Below, in pieces: positions 26,693-41,300 of a stretch of 64,000 nt of DNA. Below the pieces are notes generated by a model that was not told the DNA's origin, searched no databases, and worked only from the letters and a program-made list of their open reading frames with translations. The first letter of the stretch is position 1. Each line of letters begins with the position of its first letter. The stretch spans positions 39,123-103,122 of the forward strand of contig JAJEKB010001326.1 of assembly GCA_022393335.1 (NCBI GenBank). Direction: 5' to 3'. The position numbers and the translations under genes are program-made. This stretch comes from Macrotrachela quadricornifera. Lineage: Eukaryota; Rotifera; Eurotatoria; Philodinida; Philodinidae.

Positions 26693-29600
26693 TTATGTTA
26701 CATGAGAATTGATCCATGAAACTTCCGCATCAGTTGAATCATTTGCTAGACGCATTTCTAAAGCAGTGCAGTCAAGTCAATGCATTTATTAGCTATAAGC
26801 TATTTTATTATCAAAACAAGGAACACAAGAAAAAAAACAAATTAAATATGAAACAAACCTGGTACAAAATAATTATTTGTTTGATTTGATGATGCATGTG
26901 TTGGCACTCCAGTTGAAGGTGTTGGAATAAGATCATTGAGTGAAACATTAGGATTTGATGCAACAGCACCTGTAGTTGATGCAAGAACATCAACATAACG
27001 TGATTGATTTTCTAAAAAAAATAGAATGTTTTATAGAATTGATTTAGTTTTAATAATTTACGTCGGTTTCTAAGAGAATATTGATTAGATGAACTAGTTG
27101 GTGGAGCTTGTGTTTGTTGCATAGCTGCTTCTTGTTGTTGTTGTTGTCTGCGTTCTTGAAGACGTTGTTGAGCAGCTGATAACTGTCGAGGAGCTCTTTG
27201 TTGTTGCTGCGAAGGTTGTGGTTGTTGCTGTGGAGGTTGTGCTTGTAGTTGGGGAGGTTGTGCTTGTAGTTGGGGAGGTTGTGCTTGTAGATGGGGAGGT
27301 TGTGCTTGTAGATGGGGAGGTTGTGGTGGTAGTTGCGCTTGNNNNNNNNNNGTTGTGGAGGTAGTTGTGGTTGTTGCTGTGGAGGTTGTGATGGTAGTTG
27401 TAGTTGCAACTGAGCGTTTGTTGGTACGGTATTAGTATTAGGTTGTTTAGGCCAAACTGCAGGTGTAGTTTGAGGTACTGTTGCATTAGCAGTCGTTGTG
27501 GTCGATCCAGCAGCAAAACTTAATGTTCGAGGTTGAGATGATTGAGAAGGTGCAGGTGGCATTGAAGGATTAAATGTTGATGATGATGACGGTTGTTGTT
27601 GATTAGTTACAAATGAAGACGATGCATTATTTGTTGACATCATTGGTGGTGGTTTAAGTTGTGTTGATGATTGTTCATCAGCTGATTTTGACGTATCAAT
27701 CCAACGACCTGTTTGTGGATCATATTTTAACTAAAAAAAAGTAATAAATAAATAAGATATATTTTATAAATGAATTAATATATTCTGACTGTTTTATTTT
27801 TATCATCAGGTAAATGTGCCTGTGTTGGTCGTTTCCAACCAAGACGATTAAAAATACTTCCAACTAAACCACTTTTTTGTCCGCTTGCACTCGTTTGATT
27901 TGCTGATGTTGTTGCAGAATTTGTGCCCGATTTTGAATCTTGTGTTTTTTGTGAATTATTCTAAATAGAAAAAAAATAAGAGTGAATTTTAAGATATAAA
28001 CAAAAAAGAATTGTTTTAACCGGAAAAACATCATCGCTATCATCAAAAATTGCATGTTTCTTCTTAACTGATCCATTTGTTTGTTGTTCGTCAGTAGATG
28101 GTGGTGTTTGATTCTATATAATAAATATATATATATGTATATATTTATATAAATATATTTTAAAAAATAATTAATTTAAAAAGCAATACAAAATTATAAT
28201 TAGTTCCGTGTTATAAGTGCTCAGATAAAATGTGAGACAAAATCGAAAGCACAACTTATATTTGATACAAAAATACATTTATACCGTTGGATAAGGAATT
28301 AATTGTGGTTGTTGATGACGAAAATTAGATGTATCAGAATTATTTTTTGAACTACTATTACTAGTATTTGATTGATTTGATGTTGATGACAATTTTCTAT
28401 CATCTATTACAGACTTTTGTTGCCAATTTGATGATGATATATTAGGCGTTTGATTAAATGTTATAACTGATGAACGTCTCATTGTTTCCAATTGTTGTTG
28501 CTAAGAGATTTATGATGATAAGAAATGAAAGTTTTTATTTTTCAATATGAAAAATTTTTTCTCCTTTTACTTATTAGTAATAAAAATTATATTTATACAT
28601 ACTTCATTTGATGGTAAACGTTCTCTTTGTTCAATCTGTCCAGGTTGTTGCCATTGCTGTTGAGATGAATAATGATTAGGTGTACTTGTAAAACCTGGTT
28701 GAATATATTGTGATTGTTCAACAGGTGGTGGATAATATGAATTATTTGTTGAAGGAAGTTGAGATGATGGATTTAAAACATCTGATTGTGCTGGAATTGT
28801 TGGTTGTTGAGACCATGGTTGTGTATAATTATTTATTTCTGGTTGTTGAGAATCATTTGGATAATATAATTGTGATGATGATTGATAATAATTTGATGTT
28901 GGATAATGCACATTTGTATCAACTAAAAATACAAATTTATAGTTAAAGAAAAATTGATTTTTTATATTTACCTTTAAGAGTATTTTGATAATCATTTGTA
29001 TTTTGGTAAGATATTTGTTCATTGGAAATTCGATTTGATGAATCATAACCATTTGAAATCTAAATATAAAAATAATAGAATATTTAATAAATATTAAATA
29101 AACACTAACATTTGGTGTTGTTGTTGTTGTAGGTGGAGATGAAATAGTTGTTACTATTTGTTCAGGTTGTTGATTATTATTTAATATCTCTTTATCTGTA
29201 TCTATTTGAAAAAAACAAAAAAAAGTTTTTTTTTTATTTCATAATAATTTCTTTAAAATCTTACATGTAGAAATATTTGTTTTTTGTAGAGATGAATTTA
29301 ATAAATCATCATGTAATGTTTTATTTAAAAAGTTATTATCCTTTAAAATAATAATAATAAAATAATTCTTCAGAAAAAAACTATATTAAACTTACAATTA
29401 AATTTTGAATAATACGTCGTACTTCAATTAACCATGTTGGTTCTTTATATGATGTTGGATCAAGTTGAAAATTTCGACTAAATGCTCGTGATTTTTCTGC
29501 AATCTTTGTTAAAATAAAAAACAAAATATATTTCAATTTTTTAAAATAATTATTAAATACAAGTATAAATAATTGTAAATCAGTTAATTGAATAAATGAA

Positions 29601-32600
29601 CTATTTCCTTGTCGCATAAGTGTCTGTCCAATTTCTTCACAATACGCTAATGCTTCACGTTTTAAACCATGAAGAACTAATTTTGATGTATAATAAATTT
29701 TCAATGGCTAAAAACAAAAAAAATTTTTTGTTGTTTATATATATTCTTTGTTTTATTTTTATCAAGATTCTTTACAATAAATGTTGTTAAACATTTTCTT
29801 AATGCATATTCATAAACTTCGGTTAATTGTAAATTTGGAATTGTTGCAAATGAAAAGCTTGATTGACTAAAAAAAGAAAAAGATTTCTATTATGTTTTAA
29901 TAAAAATATTCTTTTACCCAGCATGAATACTTCCAAGTACAGCTAATTTATCCGCATTATTTCGGTACGAACCAAATGGTACACTTGCAATTAAATAACA
30001 AAAATGTCCAGCATATACTCGGCCAGATGTTACTTTAAAATAAAAAAGGAAAAGTTTAAGTTTTCTTTTTTTAAATTATATATAATGCAAAAGTAATGAA
30101 AGAAATATCGATCTTCAATGGAAGGATACTAAAAGAATTCATCTTTTACTGAATTTTAAGTCAAGTAGTATGAGAATATCTTGTTATAATTGTAATAAAA
30201 AACTGATCAATGAAATGTTTGAGAGACTTAGAAAGATAATAAGAAGTGATAGAAACTAAATAAATATATTTATTAATTGAAGAATTTTTCTCTTTTCTAA
30301 TATGATATCCTAGAGATCAATTTCAAAAAATTTATCATAATATTTTTATTAAATAATATGTCATTTGAAACCCAAAGACGAATACTTAAAGCGAATGCAG
30401 AAGGATTTCAGTAACAGAGACTGGATAGATGCGTACCGACTATGGCTACAAAACGATACAATTTGTGTTTTAGGTCATCCTTTTTATCGTAAGAAAATAG
30501 AAAATATCTGAATATTTTCGGTAACTCATAAAAATTGATTTATAATTTTTAGATACTCTCTATCTTCTCACATCAGAAATAATGCGTCAAATAACAAATT
30601 CTAAAATTTTACAACTCTATTTATGAAATATTTAATGAATTCTATGATTGTGTTTCTACAGTGAGTTAACAGAAATTCTTATCAACTTGTAATAAAATAT
30701 TTCTATCAGAATATGCTTCTTTCCAAAAAGAAATAGGAATCGATATTTATCATATTAATTTTGTATTAGATATTATTTAATAAAATAAAATAATTTTTAC
30801 CAAGTGTATCACCCATTGTTTTAACACAAAGATCAACAAATTGTGCATTTACATCTGTACGATTTGCTAATATAACTGCTAAATGACGTTTCCAATCTCC
30901 ATAATGTGTTTTTGTAACATTCTAAAAATAAATAAAAATATATTGATATTTTTTTAAATATTAAATTTTACTGAAACAACAGTTGGGATTGAACCAGCTC
31001 CTAATTCATAAAATGTTTTTAATACATCACCATTATCAAGATTTGATATAATACTTAAGAAAAAACAAAAATAACATTTTAAAATAAAATATTTTTTTTT
31101 TTCATCTTATTTTTACTTATGTATTGTTTTTTCAAATGATTGTTTATCAGTTAAATAAGAAATAATAAGTGCATGAGTATATAATTGATTTTCACAAGCA
31201 AATTTAATACTTGTATCAATTTCACCAAGTGCAAGAAATTCTCTTAAAGAATTTTCTAATGTTGTTGATGTATTTGTACTATTTAAAGATGATTCTTCAA
31301 CAATTGGTGTAATACTTGATGACCAAAGAATTTTTGGAATGTCAGTACGAACATCAATAACCTAAAAGAATTAATAATAAATTTTAAAAAATAAATATTG
31401 GTTGTTTTTATTTTATTTGAATTTACTCCATTAGTTTTAACAAGTAATGCCATATATTGCCAAAGTATAGATAAAGCATCACGATCAATAATATGAAGAG
31501 ATTTATTAGCTAATTGGGATTGACGTTCACAATATCGAATAACATTTGATTTAGCGGTTGATCTTAAATAAGAAAAGCAATGTTTATTTTATTTTTTTTT
31601 ATAAATTTTATTAAAATAGATAAATCTTACGCAGTTAATGGACCAATAAAATCCGACATTAATTGTTTTTCTTCATTTAAAGACGGTGCTAATGAATGTA
31701 TAGCCTAAATAAATACAAACGAAAAAAATTTTTTATCTTGAAATTTGTTTTCTTTTGATTAAATAATAGAAAATATTTACATTTGCAGAAATAATTTCAA
31801 CAGTTGCTGGTTGATTTGTATCCGATGGTGATTGAGGTAAAACTTGAATAAGTTGATCAAAAACAAATTTAGCTCGTAAATGAGGACGAATATACAAAGG
31901 TGGTGTTTGACGTGCTTTTGATGATTGTTCATTAATTTGTTCTAAATCAGATTTTATACTAAAACGATCACTACTTGCATCATCAGAGTCATCATCATTT
32001 TCTTCATCCTCATTTTCATCATCTTCGTCTTCATCTTCATCATCTTCATCTTCTTCTTCATCATTATTATTTTCTTGTGTATTAATAGTTTTTGTTTTTG
32101 ATTCAGTTGATGGTATTTGTTGATTTGAAATTGGTGCAGTGGTTAATAATGTATTTGGATCTGTATTAGGTTTTGTTGGTCGTTTCAATTGATTTGGAAT
32201 ATTTTGTTGTTTAGATGGATGATATCCATTAACAAAAACATTATGACTTTGACTAAAAATAAATAAATACATAGAAATATTTTAAAAAGAAAGTGATATT
32301 TACTAAAATGGATCATTAAGTGAATCTCTTGAACCCCATGTATGCATTGATGAACTATGTTGTGATTGTTTTGATTGTGAATAAGCAGCTGAATGATGAC
32401 TATATCGATCATCATCGGTTTGTGACATTTGTTTCCAATATTTTAACATTTCATCTGTATATCCATAATTATATGGATGTTGATAACTAGCATATACTGA
32501 TTGCCAATATGGATCAAACCATGGATTATACATTCCAGGTGGAACAAAACCAGGGTAACCTTGTGTTTGACCAGATGTTTGACCATTTACTACTGATCTT

Positions 32601-33055
32601 GATGATGACACTGGTGCTGTAACACTTTGTCGAGATGGTGGACGAGATGATTGACGTGATGCTGGTCGATCCATACCAATAGGTGGTTGCATCATCATCA
32701 TTGCTGGCGGATATCCCATCATATAAGGTGCACCATAACCACCAGCAGCTGCTGCAGCCCATTGTTGTTGCATTTGCATCATATTTGTCATTTGTTGTTG
32801 TTGTTGTTGCTGCTGCTGCTGCTGTTGTGGTTGTTGTTGAGCATTAAAATTAGCTGTTGATACTTCAGCATCAGTTGAACTGATAGCTGTTGGAGGATAT
32901 TGAACATGTGTTGGTTGTTCTGATGTTATAAATGGTGGTTGTTGCTGTTGTTGATTTAATGTAGAAGTTAAAGGTACTGAAGGAGGAATGTAACTATTCA
33001 TTGGTGGTGGTAAAGTTTGAGGATGATCAGACATTGATTGATTCATATTCATCAT
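26693..33055 (-). CDS. SEC16: SEC16, ER exit-site scaffold for COPII vesicles
   Basis: Cytosolic scaffold that marks ER exit sites and binds SEC13, SEC23 and SAR1. There are 21 minus-strand exons: 33055..32304, 32252..31781, 31704..31631, 31562..31427, 31361..31117, 31053..30972, 30921..30801, 30032..29918, 29866..29776, 29707..29561, 29503..29396, 29340..29265, 29201..29110, 29059..28972, 28922..28603, 28500..28285, 28113..28021, 27960..27790, 27730..27062, 27011..26859, 26757..26693, about 1428 residues. The N-terminal third is Pro/Gln/Tyr-rich with polyQ and an acidic stretch. The central conserved domain has [61 protein letters not shown] and LGSIHAG. The C-terminal block has [25 protein letters not shown] and RYVDVLAS. 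Ten N at 27342-27351 break the frame in the Gln/Pro-rich exon. The start ATG directly follows an AG acceptor. Confidence 0.93.
27234..27351. repeat. 21-bp tandem repeat in SEC16 abutting an assembly gap
   Basis: About four copies of a 21-bp unit that encodes [14 protein letters not shown] on the minus strand, running up to ten N at 27342-27351. The reading frames on the two sides of the N run do not match if the gap is taken as exactly ten bases. The gap is therefore probably a collapsed part of the repeat with unknown true length. Confidence 0.85.
32793..32827. repeat. CAA/CAG repeat encoding polyglutamine in SEC16
   Basis: On the minus strand this run encodes about a dozen consecutive Gln in the N-terminal region of SEC16, with mixed CAG and CAA codons. 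Confidence 0.9.
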
Positions 33056-33419
33056 CTATAAATATTCAAGAAGTTAAAACAATATATACAAAAGAATTCA
33101 ATTAAATGTTTTGTGTGCACTATTAACAAATAACTATTATACCGTGGTAGAATGCATTGATTAGAGCGTGGCATTTTTTATTTATATGATTGGTTAAATA
33201 TCGCCATGAGATTTTCATTTTATTCTTCTTTTATTTTTAATTTTCAAGAAATATTTTTTTTTAATTAAAAAAAAGAAAAAGAAATGCTTATTATTTGAAT
33301 GAATGATATTAAATTTAATATACACATATATTTTTTTTTTCAATGATCAATTATATAAAAAATTTGTTGCGTCATCTATCGTTTAAAAAATATTTTTTAT
33401 TTTATTTATTTGAATTTAT
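33056..33419. other. Spacer between the TIR-SAM gene and SEC16 (364 bp)
   Basis: Both neighbours are on the minus strand, so this holds the 3' UTR of the TIR-SAM gene and the SEC16 promoter. On the minus strand an acceptor-like AG lies at 33057-33056, immediately before the SEC16 ATG. No other feature is seen. Confidence 0.5.
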
Positions 33420-36400
33420 TCAAAAAACTTCACTTGTTTGAATAAAATTATTTGTATTTAAAGAATTTGTTGATGCTTCCATAGGATTTCGATATTTTCC
33501 TATAATTGTTTCTAATCGTCTTAATAAAATCGGTATATTTCGTGAAAATAATTCATTTGTTGTTAAATTAATACATGATGAACGAATATTTTTACGTAAA
33601 AAATTTAATGTTGTCATAGGTAAATTAGCTGGAATAAACATATTTATTTGTTCATCAAGATTCATATTTGTATTTAATATTTGATTTGATTGATATGTAT
33701 TCATATGTCGTAATAAACAAACAAGTATTGGTTTTTGATATATTTCACATAAACGTAATTCATTTAAACAATGTTCATTACGAAAATATTTTGGTGTTAA
33801 ACAAACAATCATTAAACGACAATGACGAATATCACCTGGACCTATTACACGACGAATATCAGTTGATATTGGAATTGATGGTGTAAAACCATGAAGATAC
33901 GAATCACTAATATTAATAGAAGAAGGTTTTGATTGAATTTTTGGTAAATGATGTCTTAAAATAAAATAAAAATTTTTTAAAAATACTCTATAAGAAAAGT
34001 AATAAGATGATAGTTCATCTGATACTTTAAATATATTAGCATGTTCTCTGTAAGATTCGACATTTTAAGATGTATATTTGAAAAGGTGGTAAAAGCATAG
34101 TATCTGGTAATCATATGCTGACATAAACTGATAAATGTTTGCAAAAAACCGAAGATTAAAGTTGAACGATTGAATCGATGTCAATCGTTCAAGTTTTTTA
34201 TATAAATAAAATATATTTTATGAAGAAAACGTGAGACGAACAAAGTACATTTACATTTACTCCGATTTATTTTTTTTTTTATTTAAAAAATTATGTAAAA
34301 CTATAGAGTTACTTTTTATTTAAAGAAAAAGATGACAAGTTTCATACTTCAACAAAACTCAGTAAAAATGAGGAGCTATTTATAGCAAAATGTCTTTTTA
34401 TATAATGAAAACAAGTTTTAATTCAATAATAGATCTCAATTAGATTTTTCAATTTGTTATATTTCTTCAAAGAAAAAAAAAAAGTAAATAGTCGTAATAA
34501 AACTCCTTCAGGAATTCTCTTATGCACAATTAAAAGAAAAACTCATTACATTATTTAATTACATTTAACTTTTCTCATTATCTATCGAGTAGTAAAATTC
34601 TCTTGAATATTAAAAAAAATCTTTTTCTTTAATCCATAATTTTAGGAGTAAGATTATAAATAATCAAATTTTGATTCATTTAATTATTCAAGAAAAAAAA
34701 AAACACTTACGAATCATTTTCTCTACTGGTATTATTATTATTATTATTTGTTATTTGAATTCCAGTATGAAAATGATGTGATTCAAGTACAAATATAAGT
34801 CGTTCAATAGCATGAATAACATTCCATTTTTCATTTATTTTTGAATAACTTAAATAAACAAAACGAGGATTATCCGATTGATCTAGATTAAATAATAAGA
34901 AACAAAAATAACGAAATGTTTTATGTTCTATTTTTCTTTTCTTTTACTTTCATCAGATGGAGGAGATATTTTTGGTTTTAAATTACTATTATATGCTGCT
35001 AAACTTGCTAATGGTCGAACAGTTTGTTTAAGTTTTTCAATATATTCAGTTGATTCATCTGATGAAAGCATTTGTGGATGAAGATATGTATGTAAAATTG
35101 TAAGACTTTCATGTAATGATTGATGCATAAAATCAACTGATGGATAATCAGCTAATTTATAATTAAAAAACAAAAGAAGAAAAAAAAAATGTAATTTTAT
35201 TTAAAAAGAAAAACAAATTCTTTACCAAGTAAAGCACGAATTGATGAACGCATATTAGCCCAAACATTTTCTTTATAAACTGTAACAATTGGTTTTTCAA
35301 ACCATTCAGCTAATGTTAATTCATGAAATGTAAATGTTGAACGAGATGATTTTGCTGTTAATAAATAAATAACATCTTTTGTTCGAGCTATAGTTGGTCC
35401 ATTTAAAGCTAAAAATTCATATTTGCTTTTTCCATATCGAGAATTATGTGTAAATACCTATTTCAATAATAATAAAAACGAAAAAATTAGTTTTATTTTT
35501 TGTTATTAAAAAAATAGATTTAAAAAAAAGTTAATTTTACTCGAAATTTTTTATCTTTTAAAAAATTTGAAATTTGAGTACTTATTACATAATCTTCTGG
35601 ATCACAAATTATATAAACATAATCATTTTTTCCTTTATGTTTTTTAACTTCATAATGCCATTGTAATGGATTTTGTCGTTCACGATGAATTGTTTCTAAA
35701 AATATACAAAAAAATATTTTGTTTTTATTTAAAAAGAATAATAATAATTTCTATACGTATAACATGTTCAATTAACATTTGTCGAATTTTACGATTATTC
35801 ATTAAGAAATAATCTTTTAATTCATTTTCAGTACATGCTAATAATAAATAACCATCAATTTTTTTTTCAGCAAATAGATTTCGACTTGTTTCATGTACAC
35901 CAATACGTGCTAACAATAATTGAATATCTTTTGGTGTCCATGAACATAATGGTTTAAATTCTTCTTCATCTATTCTATACTCATTTATTGTTATATTATT
36001 TTTAATCGAAGAAAATTGTTTATATGGTAACAATTTACTTAATAATTGATTAGAAATAATTTCAATACGTTCTTCAACATTTAATAACGATTCCGCTTTA
36101 TTAAATGCATAAAAAAAATCTGCACGTGTTTGTAAATATGTAAAATCATGACATTCATCTAATAAAATAACAAATAAACCATAAATAGATTGTGTTCCTG
36201 ATAAAAGTTTTCTATCAACAATAGCCTTTGTTTCAATTGTCATTAAACGTTGATGTTGACATGCATTAGATAATATTAAAAGACTTCCAATTGATAAATC
36301 AATTACTTCAAGACGATCAGCAAACCAAGTAGCTGACTAAAATTATCAGAAGTAAATAAAAAATAAAAAATTAAATATTTTACTTTATCTGGATGTATTC

Positions 36401-36575
36401 CTTGATAATGATCAAACCAAAGAACACCTTCACCTAAACCTTTTTCTATTAATTGTTCATAAAGTTTAACAACAAAATATCTTTCAATAAAACCGGTTTG
36501 ATTCGAATATGATAAATAGATTGGTGCTACTGACCGATGGTATGTACGTGTTGTTATTGATCCTTCAGTAGCCAT
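33420..36575 (-). CDS. Multi-TIR protein with a SAM domain (TIR-SAM-TIR-TIR)
   Basis: Minus-strand exons 36575..36384, 36336..35757, 35695..35541, 35457..35226, 35151..34948, 34882..34711, 33954..33420 encode 689 residues; all phases fit. Residues about 17-125 look TIR-like: APIYLSYSNQTGFIERYF, LWFDHYQGI, and SIGSLLILSNACQ. Residues about 192-257 are a SAM domain, with SWTPKDIQLLLARIGV, KKIDGYLLLACTENELKDYF and IRQMLIEHVI. Residues about 280-385 look like a second TIR: YVYIICDPEDY, then DVIYLLTAKSS and FHELTLAEWFEKPIVTVY. Residues about 459-640 form a third TIR, opening FVYLSYSKINEKW. It contains LMIVCLTPKYFRNEHCLNEL and EIYQKPILVCLL, a canonical TIR core with a Glu where NADase-type TIRs have their catalytic Glu. 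No signal peptide or membrane segment is seen, so it is probably cytosolic. It could be an NAD-consuming or scaffold-type immune or stress protein; SARM1 has SAM-SAM-TIR and is not an orthologue. Confidence 0.75.
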
Positions 36576-38334
36576 CAAATTTTCATTTCTCTTTTTTTTT
36601 CTTCTATTTGTGACTATATTACTTCTTTTTTTTTTTATATTAAATGAGAAAAAAAAACTTCATTGAAAATTGAAGTGTAAAAAAAAAAGTGCGTCGATGA
36701 TCGATTTTGCCCGCAAGCTACTTGTTATTCCATTGATTGTCGATAGTAGCAACATGAACAAATATATTCATCAAAAATTGATCATTTTATTCAAATAAAA
36801 AAACAAAATCTTTTTCTTTTACATCATCACCTTCTGACTTTTCATCATTAAATAATAAAAAAATAAATTAGACTAATTATAAGTACCATCATTTGTCTGA
36901 CAGATACTTCAATTTCTATATATATATGTCCTTGATTGATATGTCACTAGAGTAGTCAATAGTTGATTGGAGTGGATCTGTCATCATTTACTTTCATTAC
37001 TAATGTTAGCACACGTGCTACTATGACCATTTATTTATTGTACTCTTGGGAAATAGAAACAGTTATTTATAGTATGACTATTGTTTTTGACGTTAAACGT
37101 GCGTACGAGTAAGGTCACGCGTTGTCAATCATCATCAATATTCAATCCATCCTATGATTAGGGTGTGTAGTTAAAGATGAACACATTTAGATATTGATTG
37201 AAAAGAATGAATATAATGATCAGTTTACAGACTAGTGATTAAAAGAGAGAGAAAGAGAGAAGAAGAAGGAAAAAAGAAGACTCATTTATTTCATTGTGTG
37301 ACAAATTGAACTAAACTTGACATTGACAGCAATTCGATTGCTCTGTTAAGTTCCGGACACACCCTGATAGATTTATAAGAATGAAAAGTCAAGGATCTTC
37401 TCTAATATAAATAATCACAAAAAAAATATATTCAATCATCACAATAAATAAAGATTGACATATCATGATAGAGATCAATTACTTTATTTTATTTATTTTT
37501 TTCCGTTTTTTTTTTATACATTCCAATTCTATCTTATTTATACAATCGATAACATATGAGACATTATTAAGTAATACAGCTGATTCTCATCGTATAGAAA
37601 CTGTTACACATTAGAAACTATCAATGATGACGAAAAATCGATAAGTTACATGTCAATATTTGATGTTACATTTCTATATACATATATAGTGTTATCATAT
37701 TCTTATTACTTTATATTGAGTAGATACTTTAACTTTAGTTCGCATTCTTGGACTTCTTCATTTTATATATAAACGTCGCCGACAAGTAGACAGACTGTAG
37801 GGCGTAATCAAATAGTCATACATCATCATTTCTTGTCTTCAAACGGGGCGTTTAATAGTTGACCCGATCGATTTAAAGTTGTTTCTTTTTTCATCCGTGT
37901 CGAATGCGTGACAGAAATATGTGTTTGTATAGGTCAAAAATGAATAACAACTATCGTTATCAATCAATGAAAAGAAAAGAAAAAAGGAGTGAACAAATAC
38001 AATTGAATAGCTCATAAAAATAACGAACGTCATAAAATAAGTTCAAACAAAAATAAATAAATATATACGATTATCCATTAAAAGTTATTTCGATTCTTTA
38101 TGAATCAATGAAAAAAAAATTTTCAAAGATAAAAGTCATTTGATATTATAATAACAGAACCTATAGAAATGCAATTGATTTTTTTTTCAATTAATAGAAT
38201 AATTTAATTTATTTTTTATTTTGTTTTTTCTTTATCATCTGTATACAAGTTTACCTATACATAAAACGAGCACAAGACGAAACACCAAAGAAAAAAAAAC
38301 ATAAAAAAAAGAAAACGAAATATCTAGGAAAAAA
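36576..38334. other. Intergenic region between TRIM9 and the TIR-SAM gene (1.8 kb)
   Basis: Contains the promoter of the TIR-SAM gene and the 3' region of TRIM9. There is a short GA-rich stretch around 37242-37280. The ORF at 37839-38033 (-) has no domain. No RNA gene or element boundary is recognised. Confidence 0.5.
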
Positions 38335-41300
38335 TTACAAGTCATGATTTATTTGTCTTGGAGGATCAAGTCCTGAGACAAGTGTCAATTGAACATTTTT
38401 ATTTAAACTAACAGCTGGATAATAAACACCACCTTGTGTTAAATTTGAAAATGCTATTGGACCATGTGCTTCGTCATTTATATAAAAACTTAATGTACCA
38501 TTATTTAAATCTAATAAAATTCCAATTACTGAACCAACAGTTATTCCACCATTAATACGATTTGTATGTTGTCCATTATGCATAAACCATGAACGTTGAC
38601 AATCAATATACATACACCATGATTTTGAATCTTTTCCTTAAAATATAAAATATATTTCTTCTGAATAAAAAGAAAAAAAGAAAATTTTACCAAGCATATG
38701 TTCTTTTAAAACATCAAAACGAGCAACACCAAATGCTGGATCAGGTTTATCATCATAACGTTGTATAGTTATTTCCCAATAATGTATACCATTACGAAAA
38801 CCACGTGAACCAAGTGCAACACGTTCTTGTGAACTAAGACATGTTATAGAATCAAAATTAAAATGATTATTATTCGATAAAAATTGTATATCCGGATGTG
38901 CTGTTCGAGGATTAAATGTAAACCAAGAAACTATAGATGATAAAGAGAATTAAAAGGAAAAAATTATAAATATCCTGTTTGATTTATTTACATACCGGAA
39001 GATGAATGAAGCGTTATACATTCACTATAGGCACTTTCACCTGCTTGATTGTAAGCTTTTACTCTTGCTGTATATACATTTGATGGAAGAAGACCATCAA
39101 CTGCACACATTGTTTCAGTGCCATCATATACTTCCTATATATATATATATGAGATATAATTTATATGAAAAGAAAATATTATTATTATTTTTTACTCGAA
39201 AATCTGATACAAATGTTCCATCATCTAATTCAAGAATAAAACCTTGTATAGCTCCAACATCACGCATAGACCATGCAAGTGTTCCAGATATTGTACCCGA
39301 TTGTTCATCATGGCATAGACATTGTTCGGCAATAAAACGAGGAGATAAGGGTGCTAAAAGAAAAAAAAAAAGAAAATGAAGAACATCAATTTACGTAATA
39401 CAACGTCAATATTAGCTCATTCGATTAACACATATATAAAAAGCATTGTTCATTTTATTGTTAATCGAACTCTCTTATTCTCTCACGAGAGACCAAAGCA
39501 AAAAAAGATCCTTGAAAAGCATAAAAGGAAATCCGTACATGGCTGTTACTATGAGAAATCTCTTAACATCATCAAAAAAGAAAAAGAAGTATTTCCGTTA
39601 AATGATAAAATCTTTTTCTTTTTTCCTCGATGTATTTAAAAAGAAAAAGAAATCAAGGTCAATCCTGATCATATTGATAATATAAAACATATGTAAAGAA
39701 GAAAAAAAACAAACAAAAGACAATCAATATATAATATTATCCGGAAATCTCTTTTCAAGCATATATTAACATAAAACATGTGTCAATTTATTCATTAATC
39801 CATAAATAATTTCTATCAATCATTAAATAATAAAATATCATTTGAAAATTTATTTTTTATGATATAATTTAAACAATGATGAGAATATTCACATATGTCT
39901 ATACTTCCTTTTTGTTTATGTATTGTCTCGTTTATCAAAAAAAGAAGAAAAAAAAAGAAAGAAAGAAGTTATGTGAACATTAATATACCGCAAAGAGATG
40001 TCTGTTGTAATTTAATATTTCGAATGTTTATAAAGAAAAATGTTTTGTCTAAGTAAATATAGATAGAACATACTAATTGTTTCTTTGTATAAAACAGAAA
40101 TACTTAATCGAGAAATATTCTTTTATCAAATATAAATTGATTAGACAATATATTATTTCGGATGATGTATTTATATAAATAAATAAATAAATAGATTAAT
40201 TCTTACGTTTTATTTGTTGGAATTGTAAATGATGAATATCTCGATAAATACATTCAGTATTAAATGTAAAATCAAATTCATATGATGTATGTGGTTTACA
40301 TTCATATTCATCAGAAAAATGTTCATATATTGATGCACATTTACTATTTAAACCATGACATACCTTAACAAAAAAAAAAAAAGAAGAAAATTTTTGTAAA
40401 AAGAAAAGAATTTTCTTTTTGAATAACAAACTTGAAGATAAGCATATGGATCAGATTCTTTTAATGCTTCAATTGAAAATTGTAAAAAACCTGTTGTTTG
40501 TTGTATATGTGTATTATATGTTGAATATTGTTGATGTATTAAAGAAATTTTTCTTTCAATTTCTTTATGAATATATGTTAATAATTCTTGTTTCTTATTT
40601 TCAAGTGTTCGAATAAGATTATCAATATCTTTAATTAAATTTTTTTCAAATATTTCACCATTTTTCTATTTGAATAACAAAAAAAAACGAAAATAAAAGT
40701 AAATTTCTGTTTTTATTTTATTGTTTAATAGATTTTCTTTTTATTTATTCAATCATTTTTTATCATTGAAATGATTTTATCAAGAGAGAAATATGATGAT
40801 GATGATGATGATGTTGTTACGTTGCTTTAGCTTTTTATTCTTGCATGTATTCACATCCGACATGCACATCTCTTGAGGAATAGAAAGAAAAGAGATTCTT
40901 CTAACAAGGTTATTTTGTTTGAATGATGGATCTAATGAAGCATACGACTAATAGTCATTAGACATTCCCGAACGAAAAAGATCAGATTTATTCTTTCTTG
41001 TTTTGTTTGCTTCTTTTCTTCTCTTTATATATTATTATTATTATTCTATAATTTAAATAAGAACAATTGCCAGGTGATTTAAATTTATTTCTCAGTTGGA
41101 TCAATTTATTTAATCGAATGATAAAATAAATATCGAAACTGAACATTGACCTTCAATAATAAATGCCTAGACGATTGACCATCTGCCTTGATTATCTCTA
41201 TCTATGTTAACCTCCTGCTAGCTGTCTTCAACTATTCCATTCTCTACTAGTTATTCATTTGTCTTAAAAGAAGAAGATGAAGAATGATATGAATCTTATC

